Of a stretch of DNA of 64,000 bases, positions 8,861-17,861 are shown one piece after another. The DNA comes from Endoryza sp044226045 (GTDB lineage: Bacteria > Bacteroidota > Bacteroidia > Chitinophagales > Chitinophagaceae). The notes under the pieces are model-generated. The model did not search any database. It had not been told where the DNA came from and saw only the letters and a program-made list of their open reading frames with translations. The stretch is taken from positions 3,249 to 67,248 of the forward strand of contig JBGAHR010000021.1 in the NCBI GenBank assembly GCA_044226045.1, given 5' to 3'. Numbering within the stretch: position 1 is the stretch's first letter; each line of letters begins with the position of its first letter. Made by a program: the position numbers and the translations under genes.

Positions 8861-10441
8861 ATGAGCACATCATACGATATCATCATTGTTGGAACCGGTA
8901 GTGGTGGCAGTACCATCGCGCATAAGCTCGCTTCCACCGGAAAGAAAATCCTGATCCTTGAAAGAGGTGGTTTTATTCCGAAAGAAAAGGAGAACTGGGA
9001 TCCTCATGAGGTGGTAACAAAAGGAAGGTATCGGCCCATGGAAGACTGGTATGACCAGGATGGAAAGCCGTTCAAGCCTTTCATACACTATAATGTAGGA
9101 GGGAATAGCAAAATGTACGGTGCTGCGCTGTTTCGATTTCGCGAATCTGATTTCAAGGAAGTCAGGCATTATGGCGGCGTATCTCCTGCCTGGCCAATTG
9201 GGTATGAAGTGTTCGAACCTTATTATACACAAGCGGAAGAATTGTATCATGTTCATGGAAAGCGTGGCATCGATCCGTCGGAACCTTTTTGTTCAGGAGA
9301 ATATCCTGCGCCACCACTGGCCTACGAACCATTTATCGATGAGTTGAACACAAAGCTGCAAAGGCTGGGGTTGAAACCTTTTCCACTACCCATGGGTGTG
9401 AAATTGCCCCAGGAATTCAGCGAAACCGAAGCGCCGGTACTGCTGGAGAATTTTGATGGATTTCCGGATCCGACAGAAAGTAAGTCCGATGGCTATGTAA
9501 CGGCGTTAAGGCCCGCCCTTCGGCATAACAATGTTACACTGATCACACACGCGTATGTGGAGAAACTGATGACCAATGAAACCGGGGAAAGGGTTACGGA
9601 GGTAGTGGCAATGGTGAAAGGAGAAAGAACCATTTTTCACGGCGGATTAGTCATATTAGCCTGTGGCGCCGTTAACACGGCCGCGCTTTTGTTGCGTAGT
9701 TCCAATAAGCAGCACCCTGCGGGTTTGGCTAATTCTTCCGACCAGGTTGGAAGAAACCTGATGTTGCACCATAATGGTTGTCTCGTGGCTTTTATCAACA
9801 AGGAAAACAATTCCACCTTTCAAAAGAGCCTGGGTCTGGCGGATTATTATCACCAGGCTCCGGACAGCCCGTTACCGCTCGGTGAAATTCAGCTGATGGG
9901 AAGGAACGATCCGGAAACCATTTTATGGCTGGCCGAAAAGATCTTTCCCGGAAAGCCTTACGAAGAATTGAAACGGATGACGGTCGATTTCTGGTTAACA
10001 GCAGAAGACCTGCCGGATCCTGGTAACCGGGTAACCCTTCGTACGGACGGAACCATACAGGTTAGCTACACCAGGAACAACTATGAAGCATACGAAAGAC
10101 TGAAAGATAAATTGAAAAACATATTTGCAGAACTCGGCCGGATAGACAATGGATTTGAGAACACTCAATGGAACGGGTATGATCTTGATATCAGCGGAAT
10201 GAGTCATCAGAACGGCACCTGTCGCTTCGGAACGGATCCGGCGAGTTCTGTACTTGATTTAAACTGCAAGGCACACGATCTCGAAAACCTGTATGTGCTG
10301 GATGCCAGCTTCTTTCCCAGTTGCGGAGCTTTTAATCCCGCGCTCACCATTGCTGCCAATGCGTTGAGGGTAGGCGACCATCTGATACAACAGGTATTGA
10401 ACAAAGAATCTTCGTTAAGGACCTATTCGGTTTTGGTTTAG
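8861..10441 (+). CDS. GMC family FAD-dependent oxidoreductase
   Basis: A 526-residue flavoprotein. The FAD-binding Rossmann motif GTGSGGSTIAHKL lies near residue 10 and the GMC signature GGNSKMYGAALFRF near residue 80. The C-terminal catalytic region contains SHQNGTCRFG and NPALTIAANALRVGDHL, with the active-site histidine and asparagine of the family. GMC enzymes oxidise alcohols, sugars or polyols. There is no signal peptide or Tat motif, so it appears cytoplasmic. It follows the glucan genes and ends in a clear terminator at 10488-10514, making it the last gene of the unit or a separate gene. The substrate is unknown. Confidence 0.9.
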   Translation: MSTSYDIIIVGTGSGGSTIAHKLASTGKKILILERGGFIPKEKENWDPHEVVTKGRYRPMEDWYDQDGKPFKPFIHYNVGGNSKMYGAALFRFRESDFKEVRHYGGVSPAWPIGYEVFEPYYTQAEELYHVHGKRGIDPSEPFCSGEYPAPPLAYEPFIDELNTKLQRLGLKPFPLPMGVKLPQEFSETEAPVLLENFDGFPDPTESKSDGYVTALRPALRHNNVTLITHAYVEKLMTNETGERVTEVVAMVKGERTIFHGGLVILACGAVNTAALLLRSSNKQHPAGLANSSDQVGRNLMLHHNGCLVAFINKENNSTFQKSLGLADYYHQAPDSPLPLGEIQLMGRNDPETILWLAEKIFPGKPYEELKRMTVDFWLTAEDLPDPGNRVTLRTDGTIQVSYTRNNYEAYERLKDKLKNIFAELGRIDNGFENTQWNGYDLDISGMSHQNGTCRFGTDPASSVLDLNCKAHDLENLYVLDASFFPSCGAFNPALTIAANALRVGDHLIQQVLNKESSLRTYSVLV

Positions 10442-10487
10442 GATCACTGTTACACTTTACCGTTAGACAGTTGATGTTTTGGTTGAC

Positions 10488-10514
10488 GGGGTTCCTGTCC
10501 AGGAACCCCTTTTT
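10488..10514 (+). terminator. Intrinsic terminator after the GMC oxidoreductase
   Basis: GGGGTTCCTG (10488-10497) pairs perfectly with CAGGAACCCC (10500-10509), followed by five T. It separates the GMC gene from the DUF1622 gene. Confidence 0.9.
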
Positions 10515-10526
10515 AAAAATGATAAT

Positions 10527-10883
10527 ATGATTGATTGGGTTAAGGATATCACTTTAATGGTCAGCCAGGCTGCTGAAATTGTGGCGGCGGTTTTAATCGG
10601 CATCAGTCTGCTTCGCACATTGGTGATCTATATTATATCCATGGTGAAGCGCGACAATGTATTTCACCGGGAAGAAGATATCCGGCTGCGATTTGGTTCT
10701 TCCGTGGCAGTATCGTTGGAGTTGTTATTGGGCGCCGATGTACTGGCGACAGCCGTGGCACCCAGTTGGAACGACATCGGTCAGCTCGCGGCTATTGCAG
10801 CGATACGGACATTGCTGAATTATTTCCTCGGGAAAGAACTGGCCCAGGTCCCGGCGAATGAGCATAAAAATTTACCATCATGA
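10527..10883 (+). CDS. DUF1622 family membrane protein
   Basis: A 118-residue protein with about three hydrophobic segments (around residues 8-35, 60-78 and 84-100) and the motif RLRFGSSVAVSLELLLGADVL typical of DUF1622 (shown here over its full conserved stretch at nucleotides 10684-10746). The ATG at 10527 is used because the longer frame would begin inside the terminator hairpin. The stop codon overlaps the start of the aquaporin gene by 4 bp (ATGA), so translation is probably coupled. The function of the family is unknown; proximity suggests a membrane or osmotic role. Confidence 0.82.
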   Translation: MIDWVKDITLMVSQAAEIVAAVLIGISLLRTLVIYIISMVKRDNVFHREEDIRLRFGSSVAVSLELLLGADVLATAVAPSWNDIGQLAAIAAIRTLLNYFLGKELAQVPANEHKNLPS

Positions 10884-11668
10884 GACCGTTGCCTGTAAAA
10901 GTTGTGACGGGATACAGCGGATGGGTTCAACTCAAAGCCTCGTGGAGAAAGAATTACCTTTTATATTTCCAGGAAGCAGTTGGACTGGCAATTTTTATGA
11001 TCTCCGCCTGTTTGTTCGCCACCCTGCTCGAGAATGAACAAAGTTCCTGGCATGCCGCCATACCCCAGTCCTGGATGCGAAATATCCTGATGGGTATTTT
11101 CATGGGACTGACAGCCTTGTTTATTTTTTATTCACCCTTTACTTCCCGTTCGGGCTCGCATATCAATCCGGCTGTGTCCATCAGTTTCTGGCGAATGGGC
11201 AAGCTCTGTCACTGGGATATGCTTTTTTATATATTGTTTCAATATACCGGTGGAACGGTCGCAGTATACCTGATGCAATGGATACTGGGTAACAGTCTGC
11301 AATCTGCGCCTGTCAGATCAGTGGTAACCGTGCCCGGAGCATTTGGATTATCAGCAGCGATGCTGGTTGAATTCGGAATTGCCTTTGTTACCATGCTGAT
11401 GGTGCAATTCACTTCTTCTCATCCGAAATGGACTAAATACACCCGCGTATTTTCATCTCTGTTGGTTTTCAGTTGGGTTGTCCTGGCGGGACCTGTGAGC
11501 GGGTTTGGCATGAACCCCGCCCGATCATTTGCATCGGCCCTGCCTTCGGGTATTTGGGATAGCTGGTGGATCTATCAGCTGATGCCGTTGTTTGGAATGT
11601 TACTGGCTACGGAAACATTCCTGTTTGTTCGTTCATCAAAGATTTCACAGACAACAAGTAAAGTATAG
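10880..11668 (+). CDS. MIP/aquaporin family channel
   Basis: A 262-residue membrane protein with six predicted transmembrane helices and both half-helix motifs: INPAVS (about residue 95) and MNPARS (about residue 210). The arginine after the second NPA is the selectivity-filter arginine. Such channels pass water, glycerol or small neutral solutes. Its start overlaps the DUF1622 stop by 4 bp, and the VOC gene follows after 5 bp, so these three form a tight operon. The narrow-pore residues were not analysed closely enough to separate water from glycerol channels. Confidence 0.9.
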   Translation: MRPLPVKVVTGYSGWVQLKASWRKNYLLYFQEAVGLAIFMISACLFATLLENEQSSWHAAIPQSWMRNILMGIFMGLTALFIFYSPFTSRSGSHINPAVSISFWRMGKLCHWDMLFYILFQYTGGTVAVYLMQWILGNSLQSAPVRSVVTVPGAFGLSAAMLVEFGIAFVTMLMVQFTSSHPKWTKYTRVFSSLLVFSWVVLAGPVSGFGMNPARSFASALPSGIWDSWWIYQLMPLFGMLLATETFLFVRSSKISQTTSKV

Positions 11669-11673
11669 CAATT

Positions 11674-12675
11674 ATGAAAAGAAAAAATTACGGGTTGTTG
11701 CTGGCAGCCCTTTTACTGTTCCAGGCTCAGTATCTGACCGCGCAGGTTCGTTCTGTTGAGGCCATCGGAATAACGGTGACCGACCTCGACCGATCTGTAA
11801 AATTCTATACCGAAGTATTAAAGTTTCAGTTGGTATCGGAGAAGGAGATGGCAGGGGAGGAGGTGGAATCACTCTTTAATGTTTTTGGTGCACGCATCCG
11901 GGTAGCAACATTGAAATTGGGAGAAGAGAGGATCGAACTGACCGACTACCTGACACCAGGCGGCAGGAAGATACCGGAAGATGCGAAGAGTAACGATCTG
12001 ATCTTTCAACACATTGCCATAGTAGTAAGTGATATGGATAGCGCATATCGGTGGTTGAGACAGAATCACGTGCAACAGGTATCTACCGGACCGCAAACGT
12101 TACCCCCTTCCATTCCGGAAGCGGCAGGCGTAAAAGCATTTTATTTCCAGGACCCCGATGGGCATAACCTGGAAGTGATCTATTTCCCTTCGGATAAAGG
12201 CCAAACTAAATGGCATCAGCCTAAAGGAAAACTATTCCTGGGAATTGATCACACAGCTATCGGCGTACGTCACTCGGGCAGCAGTCATTTATTTTATCAG
12301 CAATTGCTGGGGCTTGAAAAGAAAGGCGAAAGTTGGAATCACGGTACCGAACAGGAGCATTTGAACAATGTAGAGAAAGCTTCTCTTCATATCAGCGGTT
12401 ATCGAAGCGCCGCTGGTCCGGGTGTTGAGTTCCTGGAATATTTACAACCCGGTCCCGGCAGGGAGTTCCCGGCAGAGACCCGGTCGGATGATATCTGGAG
12501 CTGGTATACGATCATGAAGGTGGAAGATGTCAATTCATTCTTTGCGTTATGCCAGCGGTCTGATGTTCGTATCATCAGCAAAGGCATTACAGAAATAAAA
12601 GCAGACTCCCGGTCTGTATTCAAAGGTTTTTTGATAAGAGATAAAGACGGGCATGCCATTCTTGTAAAACAATGA
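11674..12675 (+). CDS. Secreted VOC (glyoxalase/dioxygenase-like) protein, two domains
   Basis: A 333-residue protein with an N-terminal signal peptide (about 1-23, ending YLTAQ). Two vicinal-oxygen-chelate modules follow, at about 27-170 and 190-333. The first has AIGITVTDLDRSVKFYTEVL and the acidic metal ligand in DPDGHNLEVIYFP; the second has GIDHTAIGVRHSG and ends in DKDGHAILVK. VOC proteins use a divalent metal for isomerase, lyase or dioxygenase chemistry. The exported location is unusual for glyoxalase I and the substrate cannot be named. The gene is the last of the DUF1622-aquaporin unit. Confidence 0.85.
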   Translation: MKRKNYGLLLAALLLFQAQYLTAQVRSVEAIGITVTDLDRSVKFYTEVLKFQLVSEKEMAGEEVESLFNVFGARIRVATLKLGEERIELTDYLTPGGRKIPEDAKSNDLIFQHIAIVVSDMDSAYRWLRQNHVQQVSTGPQTLPPSIPEAAGVKAFYFQDPDGHNLEVIYFPSDKGQTKWHQPKGKLFLGIDHTAIGVRHSGSSHLFYQQLLGLEKKGESWNHGTEQEHLNNVEKASLHISGYRSAAGPGVEFLEYLQPGPGREFPAETRSDDIWSWYTIMKVEDVNSFFALCQRSDVRIISKGITEIKADSRSVFKGFLIRDKDGHAILVKQ

Positions 12676-12750
12676 TTCCAGCTGTGACGTTGTCGGCTGT
12701 GCGACAAGTTCAGGATGGCTGTCTGGTTAGTTTTACCGAAATTTAAGATT

Positions 12751-13338
12751 ATGAAGAAAATAGCATTATTTGTATCCTTTGTATGGATTTCTCTACTCGT
12801 TCAAGCGCAATCCGAACCCAGGGGACTGGCCGTAAACGACAAAGCTCCCGACTTCTCTGCCAAAACAGCTGATGGCAAAACCGTAACATTGAAAGATCAA
12901 CTGAAGAAAGGTTCGGTGGTGCTCGTATTTTATCGTGGTCAGTGGTGCCCCTACTGTAATCGTCAATTGAAAAAGCTGGAAGACTCCCTGAGCCTGATTA
13001 CCGGCAAAGGAGCTTCTGTGCTGGCGATCTCCCCTGAAGTTCCACAGAACATTGATAAAACCATCGAAAAGACCAAGGCTACCTTTCCCATTCTGCACGA
13101 TAAAAACCTGGCCATCATGAAGAGTTATGATGTCGCTTTCAAGGTCGATGACAAGACCATTGAGAAGTATAAAACCTATGGCATTGATTTTTCCGTGGCC
13201 AATGGAGCAGAAAATGGCGCCAATCTGCCGGTACCTGCCGTTTATGTGATCAATAAGGAAGGAAAGATCGTTTATCGCCATTTCGATAAAGACTATACCA
13301 AGAGAGCATCAGTAGCAGACATCCTGGCCCATCTTTGA
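12751..13338 (+). CDS. Periplasmic peroxiredoxin-like (AhpC/TSA) protein
   Basis: A 195-residue protein with a signal peptide (about 1-20, cleaving after LLVQAQ). The thioredoxin-fold peroxiredoxin domain contains FYRGQWCPYCNRQL, which holds a CxxC pair, preceded by the DKAPDFSAKTADGKTVTL strand typical of AhpC/TSA proteins. Such enzymes reduce peroxides or act as envelope thiol reductants. ATG 12751 is used because the signal peptide begins there. The gene lies 75 bp after the VOC gene and 97 bp before the subtilase. Confidence 0.87.
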   Translation: MKKIALFVSFVWISLLVQAQSEPRGLAVNDKAPDFSAKTADGKTVTLKDQLKKGSVVLVFYRGQWCPYCNRQLKKLEDSLSLITGKGASVLAISPEVPQNIDKTIEKTKATFPILHDKNLAIMKSYDVAFKVDDKTIEKYKTYGIDFSVANGAENGANLPVPAVYVINKEGKIVYRHFDKDYTKRASVADILAHL

Positions 13339-13435
13339 CATCCCGCCGACACTTTAACCCGAATTGCAGATCGGAGACAGAATTGTTGTCTGTCTAACGA
13401 CACGCGAACACGCAGAATTGAAGTCTATTTGCCAT

Positions 13436-15094
13436 ATGCAGAAGACTTCGCTTATATGCCCGCTGTGCCATGACCAGGTGGAAAAGCTGTTGTACAGATT
13501 CCACCTGGATGGCGAGCGGCGGGTCATCGATCTGATTCGTCAACAAAACCCTTCCTGGCTGGAAGGAGACGGTATCTGCAGCCGTTGTGTGGATTACTAT
13601 CGCACGGAAATCTTATTACAACAGCGGGTCATACCCGAGATAGGACCTTACTTCCCTGTAAAATCTGCGGATGATTTCATTATTCTTCCCACAGCCTTTC
13701 GGTTAGACGCTGACCAGCGTTTTACCGGCAGGGATATTACAATCTGTTTTATCGATAGCGGTTTCTTCCTGCACCCCGACCTGGTGGCGCTGCAACCAAG
13801 AGTGTTGCTGGCAAAAGATATCAGCAAGGAGGTTACCGACGAATCTGTATTCCGTTCGCCTCTCCGGGAAAACTGGCATGGTACAATGACCACCGTTGTA
13901 TGTGCCGGTGACGGATATGCCAGCAAGGGACTTTATAAGGGAATCGCACATCAGGCGAACCTGGTTTTGCTCAAAGTAGAGAACAGCGATCACCAGATAA
14001 CAGATGAGAACATTGAGAAGGCATTGCAATGGGTATATGAGCATCACCAGGAATATCGAATCAGGATTGTTAATATCAGCCTTGGCGCCAACCAGGTTGT
14101 TCCTTATACCGAAAGCAGTATTTGTCAATGGACCGCCCGATTAGAGGAGGCAGGTATCGTGGTGGTGGCTGCTATTGGAAATGAGGAGAGCGCCTCCATC
14201 AAACCGCCCGCCAGCGCGCCTACCGTAATTGCTGTCGGTGGATTCGATGATCACAACCAGCCGGATCCAGGCGATGAAGTGTACCTGTACCATTCCACTT
14301 ACGGAAAGACCATTGACGGATTGATAAAGCCTGAACTCATTGCGCCGGCCATCTGGATCGCAGCGCCTATATTACCCGGTACCAGGGAAGCCGCCGAAGC
14401 GGCATTCTTATATGAGCTGATCGCTCAGCCGGACGAAGAAAGTTCAAACCGGCTGATCAACGCGCATCGAGAGCTATTGTCATTGGAATTCGATTTCAGC
14501 CTGCTGAATGCTGAGGACAGAAAGGAGGCTGTCAGACGCCTGCTACAGCAACGTAAATTCATTTCTCCCGACTACATGCATGTGGATGGTACTTCTTTTG
14601 CAGCTCCGATCGTCAGCTCGGTAATAGCGCAATTGCTCGAAGCCTGTCCGGCCTGCAGCCCGGCACAAATAAGACAATTGCTGTTTAGCACAGCTAAAAG
14701 AAACAAGCAGTTTCCGGTGGAGAGACAGGGATTTGGAATCGTTCATCCCAGAAAGGCATTGCTGAAGGTGATCAGTCGCGAATATCCCGCTCCCGTCAGT
14801 AAATCGCCCCTGGTCAATGAAGAACAAAGGATCATTTCATTTTTCATTCAACACGAGCAGGCATCACAGATATCCCTGGCCGGTAGTTTCAACGATTGGC
14901 AGGATGATGTGTTGCTGATGGAGCCCTGCCGTGATGGTGTCTGGAAGATTGATATTCCCCTTCTGCCTGAGGGAAAGTACTATTATAAATTTCTGGTGGA
15001 TGATCATTACTGGGTGGAGGACATTCACAACCCTTACCGGGAACCGGACGGGTTCAGCGGATTCAACAGCATTTTTTTCATTCAGCATAATTGA
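13436..15094 (+). CDS. S8 subtilisin-like protease with N-terminal zinc-ribbon-like segment and C-terminal CBM48
   Basis: A 552-residue protein with no signal peptide. Two cysteine pairs, C8/C11 and C48/C51, suggest a small zinc-binding module. The S8 domain (about 95-450) has the triad D107 (FIDSG), H148 (NWHGT) and S387 (DGTSFAAP). The last 90 residues form a carbohydrate-binding module 48 (ISLAGSFNDWQ ... YYYKFLVDDHYWVED), the fold used by AMPK-beta and glycogen-branching enzymes to hold glycogen. ATG 13436 is chosen over a TTG at 13364. Its place next to the alpha-glucan genes supports glycogen binding. The inference is a cytoplasmic protease tethered to glycogen; substrates are unknown. 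Confidence 0.87.
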   Translation: MQKTSLICPLCHDQVEKLLYRFHLDGERRVIDLIRQQNPSWLEGDGICSRCVDYYRTEILLQQRVIPEIGPYFPVKSADDFIILPTAFRLDADQRFTGRDITICFIDSGFFLHPDLVALQPRVLLAKDISKEVTDESVFRSPLRENWHGTMTTVVCAGDGYASKGLYKGIAHQANLVLLKVENSDHQITDENIEKALQWVYEHHQEYRIRIVNISLGANQVVPYTESSICQWTARLEEAGIVVVAAIGNEESASIKPPASAPTVIAVGGFDDHNQPDPGDEVYLYHSTYGKTIDGLIKPELIAPAIWIAAPILPGTREAAEAAFLYELIAQPDEESSNRLINAHRELLSLEFDFSLLNAEDRKEAVRRLLQQRKFISPDYMHVDGTSFAAPIVSSVIAQLLEACPACSPAQIRQLLFSTAKRNKQFPVERQGFGIVHPRKALLKVISREYPAPVSKSPLVNEEQRIISFFIQHEQASQISLAGSFNDWQDDVLLMEPCRDGVWKIDIPLLPEGKYYYKFLVDDHYWVEDIHNPYREPDGFSGFNSIFFIQHN

Positions 15095-15101
15095 TGAAAC
15101 A

Positions 15102-15329
15102 ATGATCTCTTTTCTTTTGATTATAGTAGCCATTTACCTTCTGTTGGGTTTTGTATTCGCCATTCTGTTTGTTATAAGAGGTGTCGAAAAAATTGATGAA
15201 GGCGCCAAAGGTGCCGGACTGGGATTCCGATTGATCATTGTTCCCGGTTCTGCTGTATTCTGGCCACTATTATTAAAAAAATGGATACACGCGGCAAAAA
15301 ACTCTTCCCATGATCAAGTCACTTCGTAA
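15102..15329 (+). CDS. Small membrane protein of unknown function
   Basis: A 75-residue protein with an N-terminal transmembrane helix (about 2-24) and a second hydrophobic stretch near 43-57 (RLIIVPGSAVFWPLLLKKW). It starts 7 bp after the subtilase stop and overlaps the next gene by 20 bp, so it looks like part of the same transcript. I recognise no family. Its place before the Rieske/ferric-reductase fusion suggests a small accessory subunit. Confidence 0.7.
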   Translation: MISFLLIIVAIYLLLGFVFAILFVIRGVEKIDEGAKGAGLGFRLIIVPGSAVFWPLLLKKWIHAAKNSSHDQVTS

Positions 15330-15759
15330 AAGACATTTCCAGGTATGGACCCTGCTGCTCCTGTTGATTCCAGCAGGCATCACTTTTGCCTGGCTGGCCG
15401 TTCCCAATCGGGAACCGATAAAATTATTGCAGGGTGAGAACATCGTTTTACTTCCGGTGGTAAGGCTCGATTATGATATGCCTGCTTACAACGCGAAGAT
15501 CAGAACCGATAACGGACAAATGAACTGGCAGCTGGAGTGGACTAACAAACAAATGCTGATGACTCCTTCGGCGGTCATCTACCGGATGGATGAACCGGGA
15601 CAGGAAATTTCCAGGGCTCATCTTGTTGGACGTATTGAATCAAGGGGGCAGTACCTCTTCCCAATGACACCCATCAGCCAGTCGGAAAAACAGGTTTATC
15701 TGGTAGTGTACGATTTTATTCATCAACAAATTCTGGAACGAATCAACATAAAGTTATGA
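15310..15759 (+). CDS. Uncharacterised protein with N-terminal membrane anchor
   Basis: A 149-residue protein with one hydrophobic helix near the N terminus (about 12-30) and a soluble remainder predicted as beta-rich, including IVLLPVVRLDYDMPAYNAKI and a C-terminal QVYLVVYDF strand. It resembles a membrane-anchored periplasmic subunit, but I recognise no family. It overlaps the previous gene by 20 bp and the next by 4 bp (ATGA), so translation coupling with the ferric-reductase fusion is likely, and it may be an accessory part of that redox complex. Confidence 0.72.
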   Translation: MIKSLRKRHFQVWTLLLLLIPAGITFAWLAVPNREPIKLLQGENIVLLPVVRLDYDMPAYNAKIRTDNGQMNWQLEWTNKQMLMTPSAVIYRMDEPGQEISRAHLVGRIESRGQYLFPMTPISQSEKQVYLVVYDFIHQQILERINIKL

Positions 15760-16790
15760 GTGTGTCTTACGCGGCCGTTGGATGGAACAGGCAAAAGAAA
15801 GTATACGACAGGATGATTGGCATCGGATGCCTCCTTTACCTGGCTGTGTTTATTTCATTGTCGTTGTTGTTTAACGACCAGGTTACTTTTGAAACCCTGC
15901 TGATACGAAGCAGTTCAACGCTGGCCATCCTCCTGCTTCATATCATCCTGGCCATTGGGCCGCTGTGCAGACTGGACCGGCGGTTTCTACCTTTGTTGTA
16001 CAACCGCAGACACCTGGGTGTTACCATGTTTTCAGTAGCATTGGTACATGGATCTTTTAGCATCTTCCAGTTTCACGCTCTTGGTAACATCAATCCGATT
16101 GTTTCGGTGTTTGTATCGAATACCCGTTTTGGTTCTTTGGCAGGCTTTCCGTTTCAGGCTCTTGGCTTTTTTGCATTGATCATATTTGGGTTAATGGCCA
16201 TCACCAGTCATGATTTCTGGTTGCATCAGTTATCTCCGCGCATTTGGAAAACACTCCACATGTTTGTTTATCTCGCTTATGCACTGGTGATCATGCACGT
16301 GATGCTGGGGGTGATTCAACTGGAGAAGAACCCCGTACTGGTATGGGTGTTATTGTCTGGCGCGGTGACATTAATTTCTCTGCACCTGGCCGCCGCCATA
16401 AAAGAAAGAAGAATTGATCTGCAGGTGTTTAAACTGAAACAGGATGGGTTCGTGTATGTATGTGAGTTGAAGGATATAGAAGACAGCAGGGCGAAGATAT
16501 TTTGCCTGGACAGGGAACGCATTGCTGTGTACAGGCATGAGCAACGGCTTTATGCTGTTCATAACGTTTGTAAACACCAGGGAGGGCCTTTGGGCGAAGG
16601 CAAGATCATGGATGGTTGCATCACCTGTCCCTGGCATGGTTATCAATACCTGCCACAGAACGGACAATCGCCTCCGCCTTTTAAAGAACGGGTCAGTACG
16701 TATGATGTAAAGCTTGTCAATGGTCAGGTATGGTTACATCCCTCTCCGTATCCCGAAGGGACGGAAAGGCCCGGGGCGCTTATTGAATAG
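15756..16790 (+). CDS. Ferric-reductase-like transmembrane protein fused to a Rieske [2Fe-2S] domain
   Basis: A 344-residue protein. The N-terminal 215 residues carry about six transmembrane helices of the ferric-reductase/MsrQ type with candidate haem histidines in NRRHLG, LVHGSF, LHMFVYL and VIMHVML. The C-terminal domain (about 225-335) is a Rieske module with cluster ligands C272/H274 (CKHQGGPLG) and C291/H294 (CPWHGYQY). It should pass electrons between a haem-containing membrane part and a [2Fe-2S] cluster. No flavin or NAD-binding domain is present, so an external donor is needed. It is coupled to the preceding gene by a 4-bp overlap and followed 34 bp later by a partner gene. Confidence 0.88.
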   Translation: MSVSYAAVGWNRQKKVYDRMIGIGCLLYLAVFISLSLLFNDQVTFETLLIRSSSTLAILLLHIILAIGPLCRLDRRFLPLLYNRRHLGVTMFSVALVHGSFSIFQFHALGNINPIVSVFVSNTRFGSLAGFPFQALGFFALIIFGLMAITSHDFWLHQLSPRIWKTLHMFVYLAYALVIMHVMLGVIQLEKNPVLVWVLLSGAVTLISLHLAAAIKERRIDLQVFKLKQDGFVYVCELKDIEDSRAKIFCLDRERIAVYRHEQRLYAVHNVCKHQGGPLGEGKIMDGCITCPWHGYQYLPQNGQSPPPFKERVSTYDVKLVNGQVWLHPSPYPEGTERPGALIE

Positions 16791-16824
16791 AAATTATCAA
16801 CAACAGTAATATAATAGTATAGCT

Positions 16825-17667
16825 ATGGATCATCAGGAGTTCTATATTGGTTGGATGCCAGGTGCGCCAAAAGGGCTTTCTTCCTTTTTGAGGAAGTCAG
16901 CCCTTGCGCTTGGCACTACAGCCATTGTATCAGCGGCTGTCTTAGCCTTGCAACAGAAGAAGTTCACCACCGCCCGCTTCGAATTCGGACAACTCACCGA
17001 GGTGAATGGTGTTTATCAGTCAACCCCCGTGCCCTCTATAAAAGTTGTTACCGGGAAAGACCCGGATGGGAAGAGAACTGTATTGACTATGCCTCTCGTA
17101 GGGTATGGTAAGTTTGGTGCTGAAGGCGTGATCAGTGATTGGCAGCATGAACATAAGGTCAATCTGGAAGGACAGCAGGTCACTTTTAAAGGAACCCTGT
17201 TGTATTCGGACGGAAAATCATTGTTACAGATTGATGCGCATGATCAGCCCATTCAGAATTGGAAGGCGGCGCCCCAGCCATATCAATCCGAGCAAAAGGA
17301 ACTTGGATTACAAGTGGTAAAAGGAGAAGTACTCGACCCCAAATGTTTTTTTGGCGTGATGAAACCCGGGTATGGCAAACCTCACCTGGATTGTGCCGTA
17401 AGATGTATCGAAGGTGGTATGAGCCCGGTATTGATGATGCAGGATGAAAAAGGAAACACTACCTATGCATTGATTCTCGATAAGAAAGGACAGAAGATGA
17501 ATCATTTTCTGAAAGATTATATCGCACAACCCATCGAGTTTCTCGCACGGGTGGTCAGGAATGACGACTGGTTGGTGGTATACATGGAACCCGGAACCAT
17601 CAGGCATACCAACAGGCTGAGCTGGACAAAGGTTCGGGATGATATTATTTCCTGCCATGGCAAATGA
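16825..17667 (+). CDS. Uncharacterised membrane-anchored protein linked to the Rieske fusion
   Basis: A 280-residue protein with one transmembrane segment near the N terminus (about 25-44, LALGTTAIVSAAVLALQQ). The rest is soluble. A conserved-looking stretch with two cysteine-containing motifs, LDPKCFFGVMKPG and LDCAVRCIEGG, lies around residues 170-197 and could bind a metal or cofactor. I do not recognise a named family. The short 34-bp gap after the ferric-reductase/Rieske gene and the cysteines suggest a partner in the same electron-transfer unit. Confidence 0.75.
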   Translation: MDHQEFYIGWMPGAPKGLSSFLRKSALALGTTAIVSAAVLALQQKKFTTARFEFGQLTEVNGVYQSTPVPSIKVVTGKDPDGKRTVLTMPLVGYGKFGAEGVISDWQHEHKVNLEGQQVTFKGTLLYSDGKSLLQIDAHDQPIQNWKAAPQPYQSEQKELGLQVVKGEVLDPKCFFGVMKPGYGKPHLDCAVRCIEGGMSPVLMMQDEKGNTTYALILDKKGQKMNHFLKDYIAQPIEFLARVVRNDDWLVVYMEPGTIRHTNRLSWTKVRDDIISCHGK

Positions 17668-17821
17668 GAATCACGAAACTGAGCGGAATGCTTATTAACA
17701 GGTGGTTGGTTTGATTTCAAGAGAAGATCGCTCACTAAAAGACACAGATTCGTCGTCAAACGGGTAGAACGATTTTGTAAGAAGCAAATAGTTGAATGGA
17801 AAACCAGGCAGGGGTGGAGTA

Positions 17822-17861
17822 ATGGTTCTTTCGCTTTAACACGGAAGAACCATTTTATTTT
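17822..17861 (+). terminator. Intrinsic terminator between convergent genes
   Basis: ATGGTTCTT (17822-17830) pairs perfectly with AAGAACCAT (17845-17853) and is followed by TTTATTTTA. It ends the plus-strand redox transcript just before the convergent SDR gene. Confidence 0.85.
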
